From assembly GCF_036324365.1 (NCBI RefSeq), contig NZ_CP137080.1, forward strand, positions 2,542,001 through 2,606,000: a DNA stretch of 64,000 bases. The letters are read 5' to 3'. Shown here piece after piece: positions 35,544 through 43,844 of the stretch. Position 1 is the stretch's first letter, and each line of letters begins with the position of its first letter. The translations under genes and the position numbers were made by a program. The notes beneath the pieces are model-generated. The model saw nothing but the letters and a program-made list of their open reading frames with translations, searched no databases and was not told the origin of the DNA. Source of the DNA: Microbacterium limosum (GTDB taxonomy: Bacteria > Actinomycetota > Actinomycetes > Actinomycetales > Microbacteriaceae).

Positions 35544-36512
35544 ATGGTCGATGCCGAGCGGGATGACGAGCGCACGCGCGGGGCGCTCCGAGCCGCGCAG
35601 ATGTACTACATGCAGGACCTCACGATGGAGGCGATCGCGAGGGAGCTGCACACCTCTCGATCGACCGTCTCGCGGCTGCTCAGCCACGCTCGGCAGAGCG
35701 GACTCGTCGACATCCAGATCCGCTCGCCGTTCGACGCCACCTCCCACACCGAGCGCGACCTCTCCGCTCGCTACGGCGTGGCCGTGCACCTCGTGCCGAC
35801 GCCGCCCGACGTCAGCGACGTCGACCGGCTGGAGCGGGTGGCGCTGACCGCGGCGCGCATCCTCGCCCGGTTCATCGACTCGAACATGACCCTCGGCATC
35901 GCGTGGGGATCGACCGTGAGCGCGATCAGCCGCCACCTCGCCGCGAAGGACACGCACAACGTCACCGTCGTGCAGATGAACGGCGCCGGCAGCTACCTGA
36001 CCACCGGGATCGATGTCACGAGCGAGATCCTGCGCCGATTCGGCGAGGCCTACGGCGCCAAGGTGCAGCACTTCCCGGTACCGGCGTTCTTCGACGACCC
36101 CGCGACGAAAGATGCCGTGTGGCGCGAGCGCAGCACGCGACGCGTGCTGGACATCCAGTCCCGCATGGACGTCGCCCTGTTCGGCCTGGGCTCGCCGTTC
36201 GCCGAGGTCCCGAGCCAGGTGTACATCGGCGGGTACCTCGACGACGGCGACTTCGCGAGCCTCGACCGGGACGAGGTCGTGGGCGATGTCGCGACGGTGT
36301 TCTACCGCGTCGACGGCAGCTGGCAGGACATCGAGCTCAACCAGCGCGCCACCGGTCCGGCGTTCGACGAACTGCGCCGCGTGGCGCGCCGCGTCTGCGT
36401 CGTCGCCGGCGAGCAGAAGCTGCCCAGCCTGCGCGGCGCCCTCAACGCCCGCCTGATCACCGACCTCGTCATCGACGAGGGCTCGGCGCGGCGCCTCCTC
36501 GCAACCCCCTGA
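35544..36512 (+). CDS. SorC/DeoR-type sugar-binding transcriptional regulator
   Basis: A 322-residue SorC-family protein. The N-terminal HTH is MYYMQDLTMEAIARELHTSR and then STVSRLLSHAR. The sugar-binding domain has LGIAWGSTVSAISRHL, DVALFGLGSP and the late LPSLRGALNARLITDLVID, a typical SorC ending. These regulators respond to phosphorylated sugars or polyols. Its position 97 bases ahead of glpK suggests that it controls glycerol use and senses glycerol-3-phosphate or a related ligand. ATG 35,544 has GAAGGGG at seven bases. Confidence 0.9.
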   Translation: MVDAERDDERTRGALRAAQMYYMQDLTMEAIARELHTSRSTVSRLLSHARQSGLVDIQIRSPFDATSHTERDLSARYGVAVHLVPTPPDVSDVDRLERVALTAARILARFIDSNMTLGIAWGSTVSAISRHLAAKDTHNVTVVQMNGAGSYLTTGIDVTSEILRRFGEAYGAKVQHFPVPAFFDDPATKDAVWRERSTRRVLDIQSRMDVALFGLGSPFAEVPSQVYIGGYLDDGDFASLDRDEVVGDVATVFYRVDGSWQDIELNQRATGPAFDELRRVARRVCVVAGEQKLPSLRGALNARLITDLVIDEGSARRLLATP

Positions 36513-36609
36513 CGCACGTTCGTGCACGGGGTGGCACGCATGCGTCCGCCCTCCGTAACGTAAGCAGAGGTCTCGCCGTCGCGACGCTTCACCGACAAAG
36601 GAGTTGCCG

Positions 36610-38118
36610 ATGTCCTTCATCCTCGCCCTCGACCAGGGAACCACGAGCACCCGCGCGATCGTGTTCGACCGCCGCGGGCGCGTCGTGTCCTCCGGTCAGC
36701 TGGAGCACCGGCAGATCTTTCCCCGCGCCGGGTGGGTCGAGCACGACGCCATGGAGATCTGGCACAACACGCAGGAGGTGATCGGCGTGGCGCTCGCCCG
36801 CGCCGACATCACGCGGCACGACATCGCGGCCGTCGGGATCACCAACCAGCGCGAGACGACCGTGCTGTGGGACAAGCGCTCGGGCGAGCCCATCCACAAC
36901 GCCATCGTCTGGCAGGACACCCGTACGCAGCCGCTCGTCGACCGCATGGCGGAGGACGGCGGGCGTGACCGCTTCCGCGATCTCACCGGGCTGCCCCTGG
37001 CGTCCTACTTCTCCGCGACGAAGATCGCCTGGATGCTCGAGAACGTCGCCGGCGCGCGGGAGCTGGCCGACGCGGGCCACCTCGCCTTCGGCACCACCGA
37101 CACCTGGCTCCTCTGGAACCTCACGGGAGGCCCGGACGGCGGGACGCACGCGACGGACGTGACCAACGCCAGCCGCACCCTGCTGCTCGACCTGGCGTCG
37201 CTGCAGTGGCATCCCGAGCTGCTCGACGCCTTCGGCATCCCGGCGTCGGTCCTCCCCGAGATCCGGTCCTCCTCCGAGGTGTACGCCGAGATCGAGCCGT
37301 CGAGCCTGCTGCGGCATGTCCCGGTCGCGGGGATCATGGGCGATCAGCAGGCGGCGACCTTCGGCCAGGCGGCCTTCACACCCGGCGCGAGCAAGAGCAC
37401 CTACGGCACGGGGAACTTCCTCGTGGTCAACACGGGCGACGCGCCCGTCCGCTCCGAGAACGGCCTGCTGAGCACCGTGGCCTACCGGCTGGGCGACGAT
37501 CCCGCCGCGTACGCCCTCGAAGGCTCGATCGCGGTCACGGGCTCCCTCATCCAGTGGCTGCGCGACAACCTCGGCATCATCGACAGCGCACCCGCGGTCG
37601 AGGCGCTGGCGGCGTCCGTCGACGACAGCGGCGGGGTCGTGATCGTGCCGGCCTTCTCCGGCCTCTACGCCCCCCACTGGCGTCCCGATGCGCGCGGCGC
37701 CATCCTCGGCCTCACGCGGTTCGCCGACCGCCGGCACATCGCCCGAGCAGCCCTAGAGGCCGTCGCGATGCAGACCCTCGAGGTCGTCGGCGCGGCGAAC
37801 GCCGATATGGGAACGCCGATCACGCAGCTGCGGGTCGACGGCGGGATGGTGCAGAACGACCTTCTGATGCAGATGCAGGCCGACTGTCTCGGCATCCCGG
37901 TGGTCCGCCCGAGCGTGTCGGAGACCAGTGCGCTCGGCGCCGCCTTCGCCGCGGGGCTCGCGGTCGGGTTCTGGTCGGGCCTGGAGGAGCTCGAGTCGCT
38001 CTGGCGCGAGGACCGCCGGTGGGAGAGCACGACGACGCCCGAGGAGCGGGCCCGCCTCCGCGAGCGCTGGCAGGATGCCGTGTCGCGCACCCTGGACTGG
38101 GAACGGCAGGAGCCGTAA
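36610..38118 (+). CDS. glpK: Glycerol kinase
   Basis: A 502-residue FGGY kinase: [18 protein letters not shown] at the N-terminus, [13 protein letters not shown], and [16 protein letters not shown] with [13 protein letters not shown]. The late signature [15 protein letters not shown] follows. It phosphorylates glycerol to glycerol-3-phosphate. ATG 36,610 is preferred to TTG 36,604 because AAAGGAG lies six bases before it. No glycerol facilitator gene is adjacent. It is convergent with glpD. Confidence 0.97.
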   Translation: MSFILALDQGTTSTRAIVFDRRGRVVSSGQLEHRQIFPRAGWVEHDAMEIWHNTQEVIGVALARADITRHDIAAVGITNQRETTVLWDKRSGEPIHNAIVWQDTRTQPLVDRMAEDGGRDRFRDLTGLPLASYFSATKIAWMLENVAGARELADAGHLAFGTTDTWLLWNLTGGPDGGTHATDVTNASRTLLLDLASLQWHPELLDAFGIPASVLPEIRSSSEVYAEIEPSSLLRHVPVAGIMGDQQAATFGQAAFTPGASKSTYGTGNFLVVNTGDAPVRSENGLLSTVAYRLGDDPAAYALEGSIAVTGSLIQWLRDNLGIIDSAPAVEALAASVDDSGGVVIVPAFSGLYAPHWRPDARGAILGLTRFADRRHIARAALEAVAMQTLEVVGAANADMGTPITQLRVDGGMVQNDLLMQMQADCLGIPVVRPSVSETSALGAAFAAGLAVGFWSGLEELESLWREDRRWESTTTPEERARLRERWQDAVSRTLDWERQEP

Positions 38119-38121
38119 CCC

Positions 38122-38164
38122 CGGACGGAGTAGGGCCGAGCCGCGGTCGGCCCTACTCCGTCCG
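38122..38164. terminator. Bidirectional terminator between glpK and glpD
   Basis: An 18-bp perfect stem (38,122-38,139 with 38,147-38,164, CGGACGGAGTAGGGCCGA in the left arm) and a 7-base loop. It fills almost all of the 49-base gap between the convergent stops. No long T-run, as is common in high-GC bacteria. Confidence 0.85.
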
Positions 38165-38167
38165 CGC

Positions 38168-39874
38168 TCAGCGGGTGCGCTGGCGGGCTCCGGCGCGCGT
38201 CAGCGTGACGCCGTGCCGCTCGCGCAGCTCGGTGATCGCGAGGGCTCGTTCCGCCTCGACGCGGGCGTCGTCCCAGCCGGCCGCCTCGACGAGGGCCGAG
38301 AGGACCTGCTCGAGCACCTCGCCCGTGAGGTGGCCCGTGAAGGCGAGGTCCGTACGGCGCAGCACGACATCGGTCGCGTGGACGACCTTCTCCTGCGACA
38401 CCATGTAAGCCACCTCGGCGGTCGACAGGAGCGGGCCCGCGATGGCCTCGTCATCCGGCTCCACCTCGGCGATGTACCGGGCGACGTCCCGCGCGCGGGT
38501 GCCGTAGCGCTCGAGGAGCACCCTGCCCCGCTCCGGCGAGAACCCGGCCAGCTCGCGGCGGATCCAGGCATCGGCCTCCGCCGGCGAGGGGAAGTCCCGC
38601 CCGCCGCCGATGGCCAGGCCGTCGGTGGACACGACCCGCTCACGTCCGATGAGGGCGAGCGTGCGATCGGCGAGGTGTTCGCCAAGGGCGCGGAAGGTCG
38701 TCCACTTGCCGCCGACGAGGTCGAGCATGGGTGCTCCCGGACCCTCGGCGTCGACGATGCGGTAGTCCCGCGAGACGAAGCCGGGGGCGAGGTCGTCATG
38801 GCGGGGCAGGGGGCGGATGCCGGAGAACCGGAAGACGATGTGCGACCGGTCCACCGCGATGTCGGGGAAGACCTGCGCGATGAGGTCGAAGAAGTAGTCG
38901 ACCTCCTCCTCGGTGCACACGGCGGGTTCGGCCGGGTCCGCGTCGATGTCGGTCGTGCCGACGAGCACGCGGTCCTTGAGCGGATACACCAGGACGATGC
39001 GGCCGTCGTCGTGCTCGAAGAAGATCTCCCGTCCGCCGGTGGCGGCCAGCAGCTCCGGGTGGTCGAGCACGATGTGCGAGCCCTTCGTGCCGCCGGTCAG
39101 TGCGCTCTCGCGACCCAGTGCGGCGTTCGTGAGGTCGAGCCAGGGGCCCGCGGCGTTCACGATGACTCGCGCGGCGATCGTCTGCTCGCGTCCGGTCAGG
39201 AGGTCGCGCACGATCACCCCGTTCGGCGCCGCGCCGACCGCCTCGACGTACGTGAGCGCGGTCGCGCCCTCGTGGCTCTCCGCATCGAGCGCGACATCCA
39301 GCGCCAGGCGCTCGGGGTCGCGCAGCGACGCGTCGTAGTAGGTCGCGGTGAAACGGAAGTTCTCCGCCAGGCGGGGAAGCTCCTCGCGAGACGCCTTCTT
39401 CCCGAGGAACCGATGGCGCGGCACTGCGCCGCCGTCGCGCGAGAAGAGGTCGTAGATGGTCAGGCCGACCTTGATCAGGAGGGCACCGCGGGCCTTCGGC
39501 GTGCCCTGCGTGTGCGTGAGGAAGCGCAGCGGGGCGGCGAAGAGCCCTGAGAACACCGTCGTGATCGGAATCGTGGTGCGAAGGGGGGACACATGGTGGG
39601 GCGCCGTGCGTAGCAGCGCGTTGCGCTCCCGAACGGATTCGCGCACGAGGCGGAACTCGCCGTTCTCCAGGTAGCGGATGCCGCCGTGGATCATGTGGCT
39701 CGACGCCGCGCTCGCGCCCGAGGCGAGATCGCCCCGCTCCACCAGAAGGACGCGGACTCCCTGCATCGCGAGATCGCGGAAGGTCGCGAGGCCGTTTATG
39801 CCGCCTCCGATGATGAGAACGTCGTAGTCCGGGTCGGCGAACGCGGTCGCGACATCCGGGCGTGGATCAGCCAT
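38168..39874 (-). CDS. glpD: Glycerol-3-phosphate dehydrogenase, FAD-dependent (aerobic)
   Basis: A 568-residue membrane-associated flavoprotein that oxidises glycerol-3-phosphate to dihydroxyacetone phosphate. The FAD motif is DVLIIGGGINGLATFRDLA, followed by GASAASSHMIHGGIRYLENG. The substrate region has RFSGIRPLPR and LVGGKWTTFRALGEHLAD, then the C-terminal DAO_C domain with PLLSTAEVAYMVSQEKVVHA. Convergent with glpK. A perfect 16-bp palindrome lies 48 bases before the start. Confidence 0.96.
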   Translation of the reverse strand: MADPRPDVATAFADPDYDVLIIGGGINGLATFRDLAMQGVRVLLVERGDLASGASAASSHMIHGGIRYLENGEFRLVRESVRERNALLRTAPHHVSPLRTTIPITTVFSGLFAAPLRFLTHTQGTPKARGALLIKVGLTIYDLFSRDGGAVPRHRFLGKKASREELPRLAENFRFTATYYDASLRDPERLALDVALDAESHEGATALTYVEAVGAAPNGVIVRDLLTGREQTIAARVIVNAAGPWLDLTNAALGRESALTGGTKGSHIVLDHPELLAATGGREIFFEHDDGRIVLVYPLKDRVLVGTTDIDADPAEPAVCTEEEVDYFFDLIAQVFPDIAVDRSHIVFRFSGIRPLPRHDDLAPGFVSRDYRIVDAEGPGAPMLDLVGGKWTTFRALGEHLADRTLALIGRERVVSTDGLAIGGGRDFPSPAEADAWIRRELAGFSPERGRVLLERYGTRARDVARYIAEVEPDDEAIAGPLLSTAEVAYMVSQEKVVHATDVVLRRTDLAFTGHLTGEVLEQVLSALVEAAGWDDARVEAERALAITELRERHGVTLTRAGARQRTR

Positions 39875-39921
39875 GTGTCAGTCCTTTCCACAGGCCAGGA
39901 TCACGCGCCGAGCAACAATGC

Positions 39922-39957
39922 GCAAGCGATCTGCACACACGTGCAGATCGCTTGCGG
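39922..39957. terminator. Perfect 16-bp hairpin between pcaF and glpD
   Basis: Arms CGCAAGCGATCTGCAC (39,922-39,937) and 39,942-39,957 are perfectly complementary with a 4-base loop. It lies 16 bases after the pcaF stop in the direction of transcription, so a terminator of the pca operon is the simplest reading. The stem is less GC-rich than other terminators here, and its centre TGCACACACGTGCA also sits upstream of glpD, so an operator is possible. Confidence 0.65.
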
Positions 39958-39972
39958 CTCGCGGTGGTCGGC

Positions 39973-41142
39973 TCAGCGCTCGAGGACGACCGCCAGCCCC
40001 TGGCCCACCCCGATGCAGATCGCGGCGACCGCGACGCCGCCACCACGGCGCGCGAGCTCGTGCGCCGCGTGCCCGATGATGCGGCCACCGGAGGCTCCGA
40101 GCGGGTGCCCGATCGCGAGCGCCCCTCCGTGGATGTTGAGCTTCTCGGGGTCGAGTTCGGGCCAGCCCGCCAGGCACGCGAGGCTCTGCGAGGCGAAGGC
40201 CTCGTTCAGCTCGACGAGATCCACGTCGGCCCAGGTCCTTCCCGCTCGCGCGAGGGCCTTGTTCGCGGCCTCGATCGGGGCGATCGGGAACTGATCGGGA
40301 TCGACGCCGTGCGCCGCGCGACCCGTGATCCGGGCGAGGGGCTCGGCATCCAGAGCACCCTCGGCCCCAACCAGCACGGCCGATGCGCCGTCGTTGATCG
40401 ACGACGAGTTGCCCGCCGTGACGGTGCCGTCGGCGGCGAACAGGGCCTTGAGCCCCGCCAGCTTCTCCACCGACGTGTCGCCGCGGATCCCCTCGTCGCG
40501 CGCCAGCTCCGCACCCGGCACCTGCACGATCTCGCCGTCGTAGACACCGTCGGCCCACGCCTGCGCCGCGAGTCGGTGCGAGCGCACCGCGAACTCGTCC
40601 TGCGCCTGCCGGGAGATGCCCCACTCGCCCGCGATCTTCTCCGCCGACTCCCCGTTGCTGATCGTCCAGTGCGAGGGCAGCGCCTTGTTGATCATGCGCC
40701 AGCCGATCGAGGTGTTCCACATCGTCTGATTGCCCACACCCGGCCACGGCTTCGGCGACTTCTCGACGACGTAGGGCGCACGGCTCATCGACTCCACGCC
40801 GCCGGCGAGGACGAGGTCGGCGTCGCCCGACTCGATCGCCCGCGACGCCTGGATCACGGCCTCGACGCTCGAGGCGCACAGGCGGTTGACGGTCACGCCC
40901 GTCACGGACGTGGGGAACCCCGCGAGGAGAGCCCCGAAGCGGGCGACGTTGCGGTTGTCCTCGCCCGCCTGGTTGGCGTCGCCGAAGATCACGTCGTCGA
41001 TGCGGGCGGGGTCGACCCCGCTGCGCTCGAGCGTCGCCTTCATGACGAGCGCGGCGAGGTCGTCGGGCCGCACGCCGGCGAGGGCACCTCCTGCCCGGCC
41101 GAAAGGCGTGCGGACGGCGTCGTAGATGACGGATGCGGTCAT
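39973..41142 (-). CDS. pcaF: Beta-ketoadipyl-CoA thiolase
   Basis: A 389-residue thiolase. The acyl-accepting cysteine is in TVNRLCASSVEAV, with GHPLGASGGRIIGHAAHELA and the second cysteine in AAICIGVGQGLAV. In the pca operon the reaction is cleavage of beta-ketoadipyl-CoA to succinyl-CoA and acetyl-CoA. The motif NNTGWRMIN-like SIGWRMINKAL agrees with the PcaF group. It is the last gene of the leftward operon, 55 bases after pcaJ. Confidence 0.94.
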   Translation of the reverse strand: MTASVIYDAVRTPFGRAGGALAGVRPDDLAALVMKATLERSGVDPARIDDVIFGDANQAGEDNRNVARFGALLAGFPTSVTGVTVNRLCASSVEAVIQASRAIESGDADLVLAGGVESMSRAPYVVEKSPKPWPGVGNQTMWNTSIGWRMINKALPSHWTISNGESAEKIAGEWGISRQAQDEFAVRSHRLAAQAWADGVYDGEIVQVPGAELARDEGIRGDTSVEKLAGLKALFAADGTVTAGNSSSINDGASAVLVGAEGALDAEPLARITGRAAHGVDPDQFPIAPIEAANKALARAGRTWADVDLVELNEAFASQSLACLAGWPELDPEKLNIHGGALAIGHPLGASGGRIIGHAAHELARRGGGVAVAAICIGVGQGLAVVLER

Positions 41143-41197
41143 GTCGGTACCTCTCGTGTGGTTGGAGCCCTGTCGCGGCGGTCGCCCTGCGGCTCGC

Positions 41198-41842
41198 TCA
41201 CCGGGCGGGCGCGAGCCTGAGCCCCGTCAGCTCCTGCAGGGACTCGACGGTGTTCTCCCCGAACGCCTCGCGCAGGGCGAAGCCGTCGGGGGTGACGTCG
41301 AACACCGCGTGGTCGGTATAGACCCGGCTGACGCATCCCACGCCCGTCAGCGGGTAGGTGCACGCCTCGACGAGCTTGGATTCGCCCTGCTTCGTGAGCA
41401 GGTCGGTCATGACGTAGACGTCCTTCGCGCCGATCGCGAGATCCATCGCGCCGCCCACGGCGGGGATCGCGCCCGGCGCACCCGTCGACCAGTTGGCGAG
41501 ATCGCCCGACTGCGAGACCTGGAAGGCGCCCAGCACGCACACGTCGAGGTGGCCGCCGCGCATCATCCCGAAGGAGTCGGCGTGGTGGAAGTAGGCGGCC
41601 CCGGGCAGCGCCGTGACGGGCTGCTTCCCGGCGTTGATGAGGTCGGGATCGATCATCCCCTCGGCGGGGGCCGGTCCCATCCCGAGCAGCCCGTTCTCCG
41701 TGTGCAGGATGATCTCGAGACCCTCGGGCAGGTAGTTCGCGACGAGGGTCGGCGCGCCGATGCCGAGGTTCACGTAGGCGCCCTCGGGGATGTCCGCCGC
41801 GATGCGCTGCGCCAGCTCCTGGCGCGAGATGCGGGTGCTCAC
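41198..41842 (-). CDS. pcaJ: 3-oxoadipate CoA-transferase subunit B
   Basis: A 214-residue CoA-transferase beta subunit. The catalytic glutamate lies in LHTENGLLGMGPAP, followed by INAGKQPVTALPGAAYF and GGHLDVCVLGAFQVS. With PcaI it moves CoA from succinyl-CoA to beta-ketoadipate. GTG 41,842 overlaps the pcaI stop as GTGA, tightly coupling the two subunits. Confidence 0.95.
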   Translation of the reverse strand: MSTRISRQELAQRIAADIPEGAYVNLGIGAPTLVANYLPEGLEIILHTENGLLGMGPAPAEGMIDPDLINAGKQPVTALPGAAYFHHADSFGMMRGGHLDVCVLGAFQVSQSGDLANWSTGAPGAIPAVGGAMDLAIGAKDVYVMTDLLTKQGESKLVEACTYPLTGVGCVSRVYTDHAVFDVTPDGFALREAFGENTVESLQELTGLRLAPAR

Positions 41843-42603
41843 TGCCGACCCCCCTCGGTGGTGGATGCCGCGGCATCCGCCAGCCGGCGCCCTTCGATGT
41901 CGACGCCGCCGACGAACTCGCCGTCCCGCAGCCAGGCGCGCTCCCCGACCGCGACGACGCGGTCGACGAAGATGCCGGGGGTGACGACGGACTCGGGGGA
42001 GAGCGAACCGAGCGGCACGACCTGATCGACCTGCGCGATCGTCGTCGTCGCGGCCGCCGCCATGATCGGGCCGAAGTTGCGGGCCGTCTCGCGGTAGACG
42101 AGGTTGCCCCAGCGGTCGCCCGAGAGCGCGCTGATCAGCGCGTAGTCGGCGCGGATCGGGTACTCGAGCACGTAGCGACGCCCGTCGATCTCGCGCTCCT
42201 CCTTGCCCTCGGCGAGCTCGGTGCCCACGCCCGTGGGCGAGAAGAAGGCGCCGATCCCGGCGCCCGCCGCGCGAATACGCTCGGCGAGATTGCCCTGGGG
42301 AACGAGCTCGAGCTCGATCTCCCCGTCGCGGTAGAGGCCGTCGAAGACCCAGGAGTCGCTCTGGCGCGGGAACGAGCAGACGATCTTGCGCACCTGCTTG
42401 TTGGCCAGCAGCGCGGCGAGCCCGGTGTCCCCGTTGCCTGCGTTGTTGTTCACGATCGTGAGGTCGCGGGCGCCGTGGGCGATGAGGGCGTCGATCAGCT
42501 CGACCGGCTGGCCGGCGCGCCCGAACCCCCCGATCATGACGGTCGCCCCGTCGGGGATGTCGCCGACCGCGTCTGCGACGGTGGGTACGGATTTGTCGAT
42601 CAC
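41839..42603 (-). CDS. pcaI: 3-oxoadipate CoA-transferase subunit A
   Basis: A 254-residue alpha subunit: GATVMIGGFGRAGQPVELID at the N-terminus, the NNNAGNGDTGLAALL stretch, SFPRQSDSWVFDGLY and GVGTELAEGKE. Partner of PcaJ. It begins 63 bases after the pcaC stop, and that gap contains a perfect GTTCGC-TAT-GCGAAC palindrome, so pcaIJF may have its own regulated promoter. Confidence 0.95.
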   Translation of the reverse strand: MIDKSVPTVADAVGDIPDGATVMIGGFGRAGQPVELIDALIAHGARDLTIVNNNAGNGDTGLAALLANKQVRKIVCSFPRQSDSWVFDGLYRDGEIELELVPQGNLAERIRAAGAGIGAFFSPTGVGTELAEGKEEREIDGRRYVLEYPIRADYALISALSGDRWGNLVYRETARNFGPIMAAAATTTIAQVDQVVPLGSLSPESVVTPGIFVDRVVAVGERAWLRDGEFVGGVDIEGRRLADAAASTTEGGRQ

Positions 42604-42621
42604 GCGCTCTCCTCACCAAGT

Positions 42622-42636
42622 GTTCGCTATGCGAAC
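42622..42636. promoter_or_regulatory. Palindrome GTTCGC-TAT-GCGAAC ahead of pcaIJF
   Basis: A perfect 15-bp palindrome 19 bases upstream of the pcaI start. It resembles the GTTCG-type half sites reported for PcaR/PcaU/PobR IclR regulators. The IclR at 34,679-35,470 is a possible binder; this is inferred. Confidence 0.5.
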
Positions 42637-42666
42637 GCAAGTGCGCTCTGCGATCATTCTACCGCG

Positions 42667-43068
42667 TCAGCCCTCGGAGGAGTAGACCTCGCCCGCGATC
42701 CGGAAGGCGGTGTTGGCCGCCGGCACCCCGCAGTAGACCGCGGACTGCAGGATGACTTCCTTCACCTCATCGATCGTCAGCCCGTTGCGCAGCGCGGCAC
42801 GCAGGTGCATCACCAGCTCCTCGTGGTGACCGAGCGCGATGAGCGCCGTGAGCACCGCCACCGAGCGCGACCGCCGGTCCAGGCCGGGCCTCGACCAGAC
42901 GTCGCCCCACGCGACGCGCGTGATGAAGTCCTGGAAGTCGGCGGTCAGATCCGTCGTGTTCGCGACGGCGCGGTCGACGTGCGCATCGGAGAGCACCTCG
43001 CGGCGAACGCCCATGCCCTGCTGCCACCGGCCGCCGTCGGTCAGGCCCTCTCCCTCCGGCCGGCTCAT
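42667..43068 (-). CDS. pcaC: 4-carboxymuconolactone decarboxylase
   Basis: A 133-residue AhpD-like helical enzyme that turns 4-carboxymuconolactone into beta-ketoadipate enol-lactone. It begins RWQQGMGVRREVLSDAHVDR and has the conserved ITRVAWGDVWSRPGLDRRSR, IALGHHEELVMHLRAALRNG and QSAVYCGVPAANTAF. The start overlaps the pcaD stop (ATGA). In some actinobacteria pcaD and pcaC are fused as pcaL; here they are separate. Confidence 0.94.
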   Translation of the reverse strand: MSRPEGEGLTDGGRWQQGMGVRREVLSDAHVDRAVANTTDLTADFQDFITRVAWGDVWSRPGLDRRSRSVAVLTALIALGHHEELVMHLRAALRNGLTIDEVKEVILQSAVYCGVPAANTAFRIAGEVYSSEG

Positions 43069-43844
43069 CGTGCCGCCTCCGCGAAGAACCCGCGCAGGAG
43101 CACGGCCGCGGCATCCGGCTGCTCTGCGGGCGCGAGGTGTGAGGCGTCGTCGATGCGCAGGACGCGTCCGTCCCGCACGCCCTCCGCGATCTCCACCGCC
43201 GACGCCTCGGGCGTCACGGCGTCGAACTCGGCCCACACGGCCGCGACGGGCACCTCGATGCGGGCGAGACGATCGCGCACGTCGTACACCGCGAGCGCCT
43301 CGCAGCAGAGCGCGTAGTTCTCGTCGTCGGTGTCCCGCAGCGCGTGCAGCAGGCGTCCGCCGATCTCGGGGCGACGCTCGAGGGACCCGGGGGCGAACCA
43401 ACGACCGGCCGACGCGGTCACGAGGCTCGACGTGCCCTGCGCGCGTACCTGGGCCGCGCGCTCGCGCCAGGCCTCCTCGTCGCCGAGCTTCGCTCCGGAG
43501 CAGACGATCGCCGCGGCATCCACGAGGCGCGGGTGGCGCAGCATGAGCTCGAGCCCGACCGCCCCACCGAGGGACACCCCCGCGTACAGGATGCGATCGG
43601 CGCCGGTCTCGGCCACCGCCGCCGCCACCGCGTCGGCGATCTCGCCGACCGTGAACGGCTCGGTCGCGGCGGGGGCGTCGCCGTGGCCGGGCAGGTCCCA
43701 CGCGCACACCCGGTAGTCGGCGGCGAGCAGCGGCACGACGTCCTCCCACAGGATCGCGGAGGTGCCCAAGGACGGGCCGAGCACGACGAGCGGCGCTCCG
43801 GCCGGCCCCACGGGCTCGGTCATGCGGATGGCGGGGACGGTCAT
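43065..43844 (-). CDS. pcaD: 3-oxoadipate enol-lactonase
   Basis: A 259-residue alpha/beta hydrolase. GPSLGTSAILWEDVVPLL is the family N-terminus, the nucleophile is in YAGVSLGGAVGLE, and the catalytic His is in DDASHLAPAEQP. It opens the enol-lactone to beta-ketoadipate. ATGA overlaps at both ends (pcaB before, pcaC after). Confidence 0.94.
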   Translation of the reverse strand: MTVPAIRMTEPVGPAGAPLVVLGPSLGTSAILWEDVVPLLAADYRVCAWDLPGHGDAPAATEPFTVGEIADAVAAAVAETGADRILYAGVSLGGAVGLELMLRHPRLVDAAAIVCSGAKLGDEEAWRERAAQVRAQGTSSLVTASAGRWFAPGSLERRPEIGGRLLHALRDTDDENYALCCEALAVYDVRDRLARIEVPVAAVWAEFDAVTPEASAVEIAEGVRDGRVLRIDDASHLAPAEQPDAAAVLLRGFFAEAAR

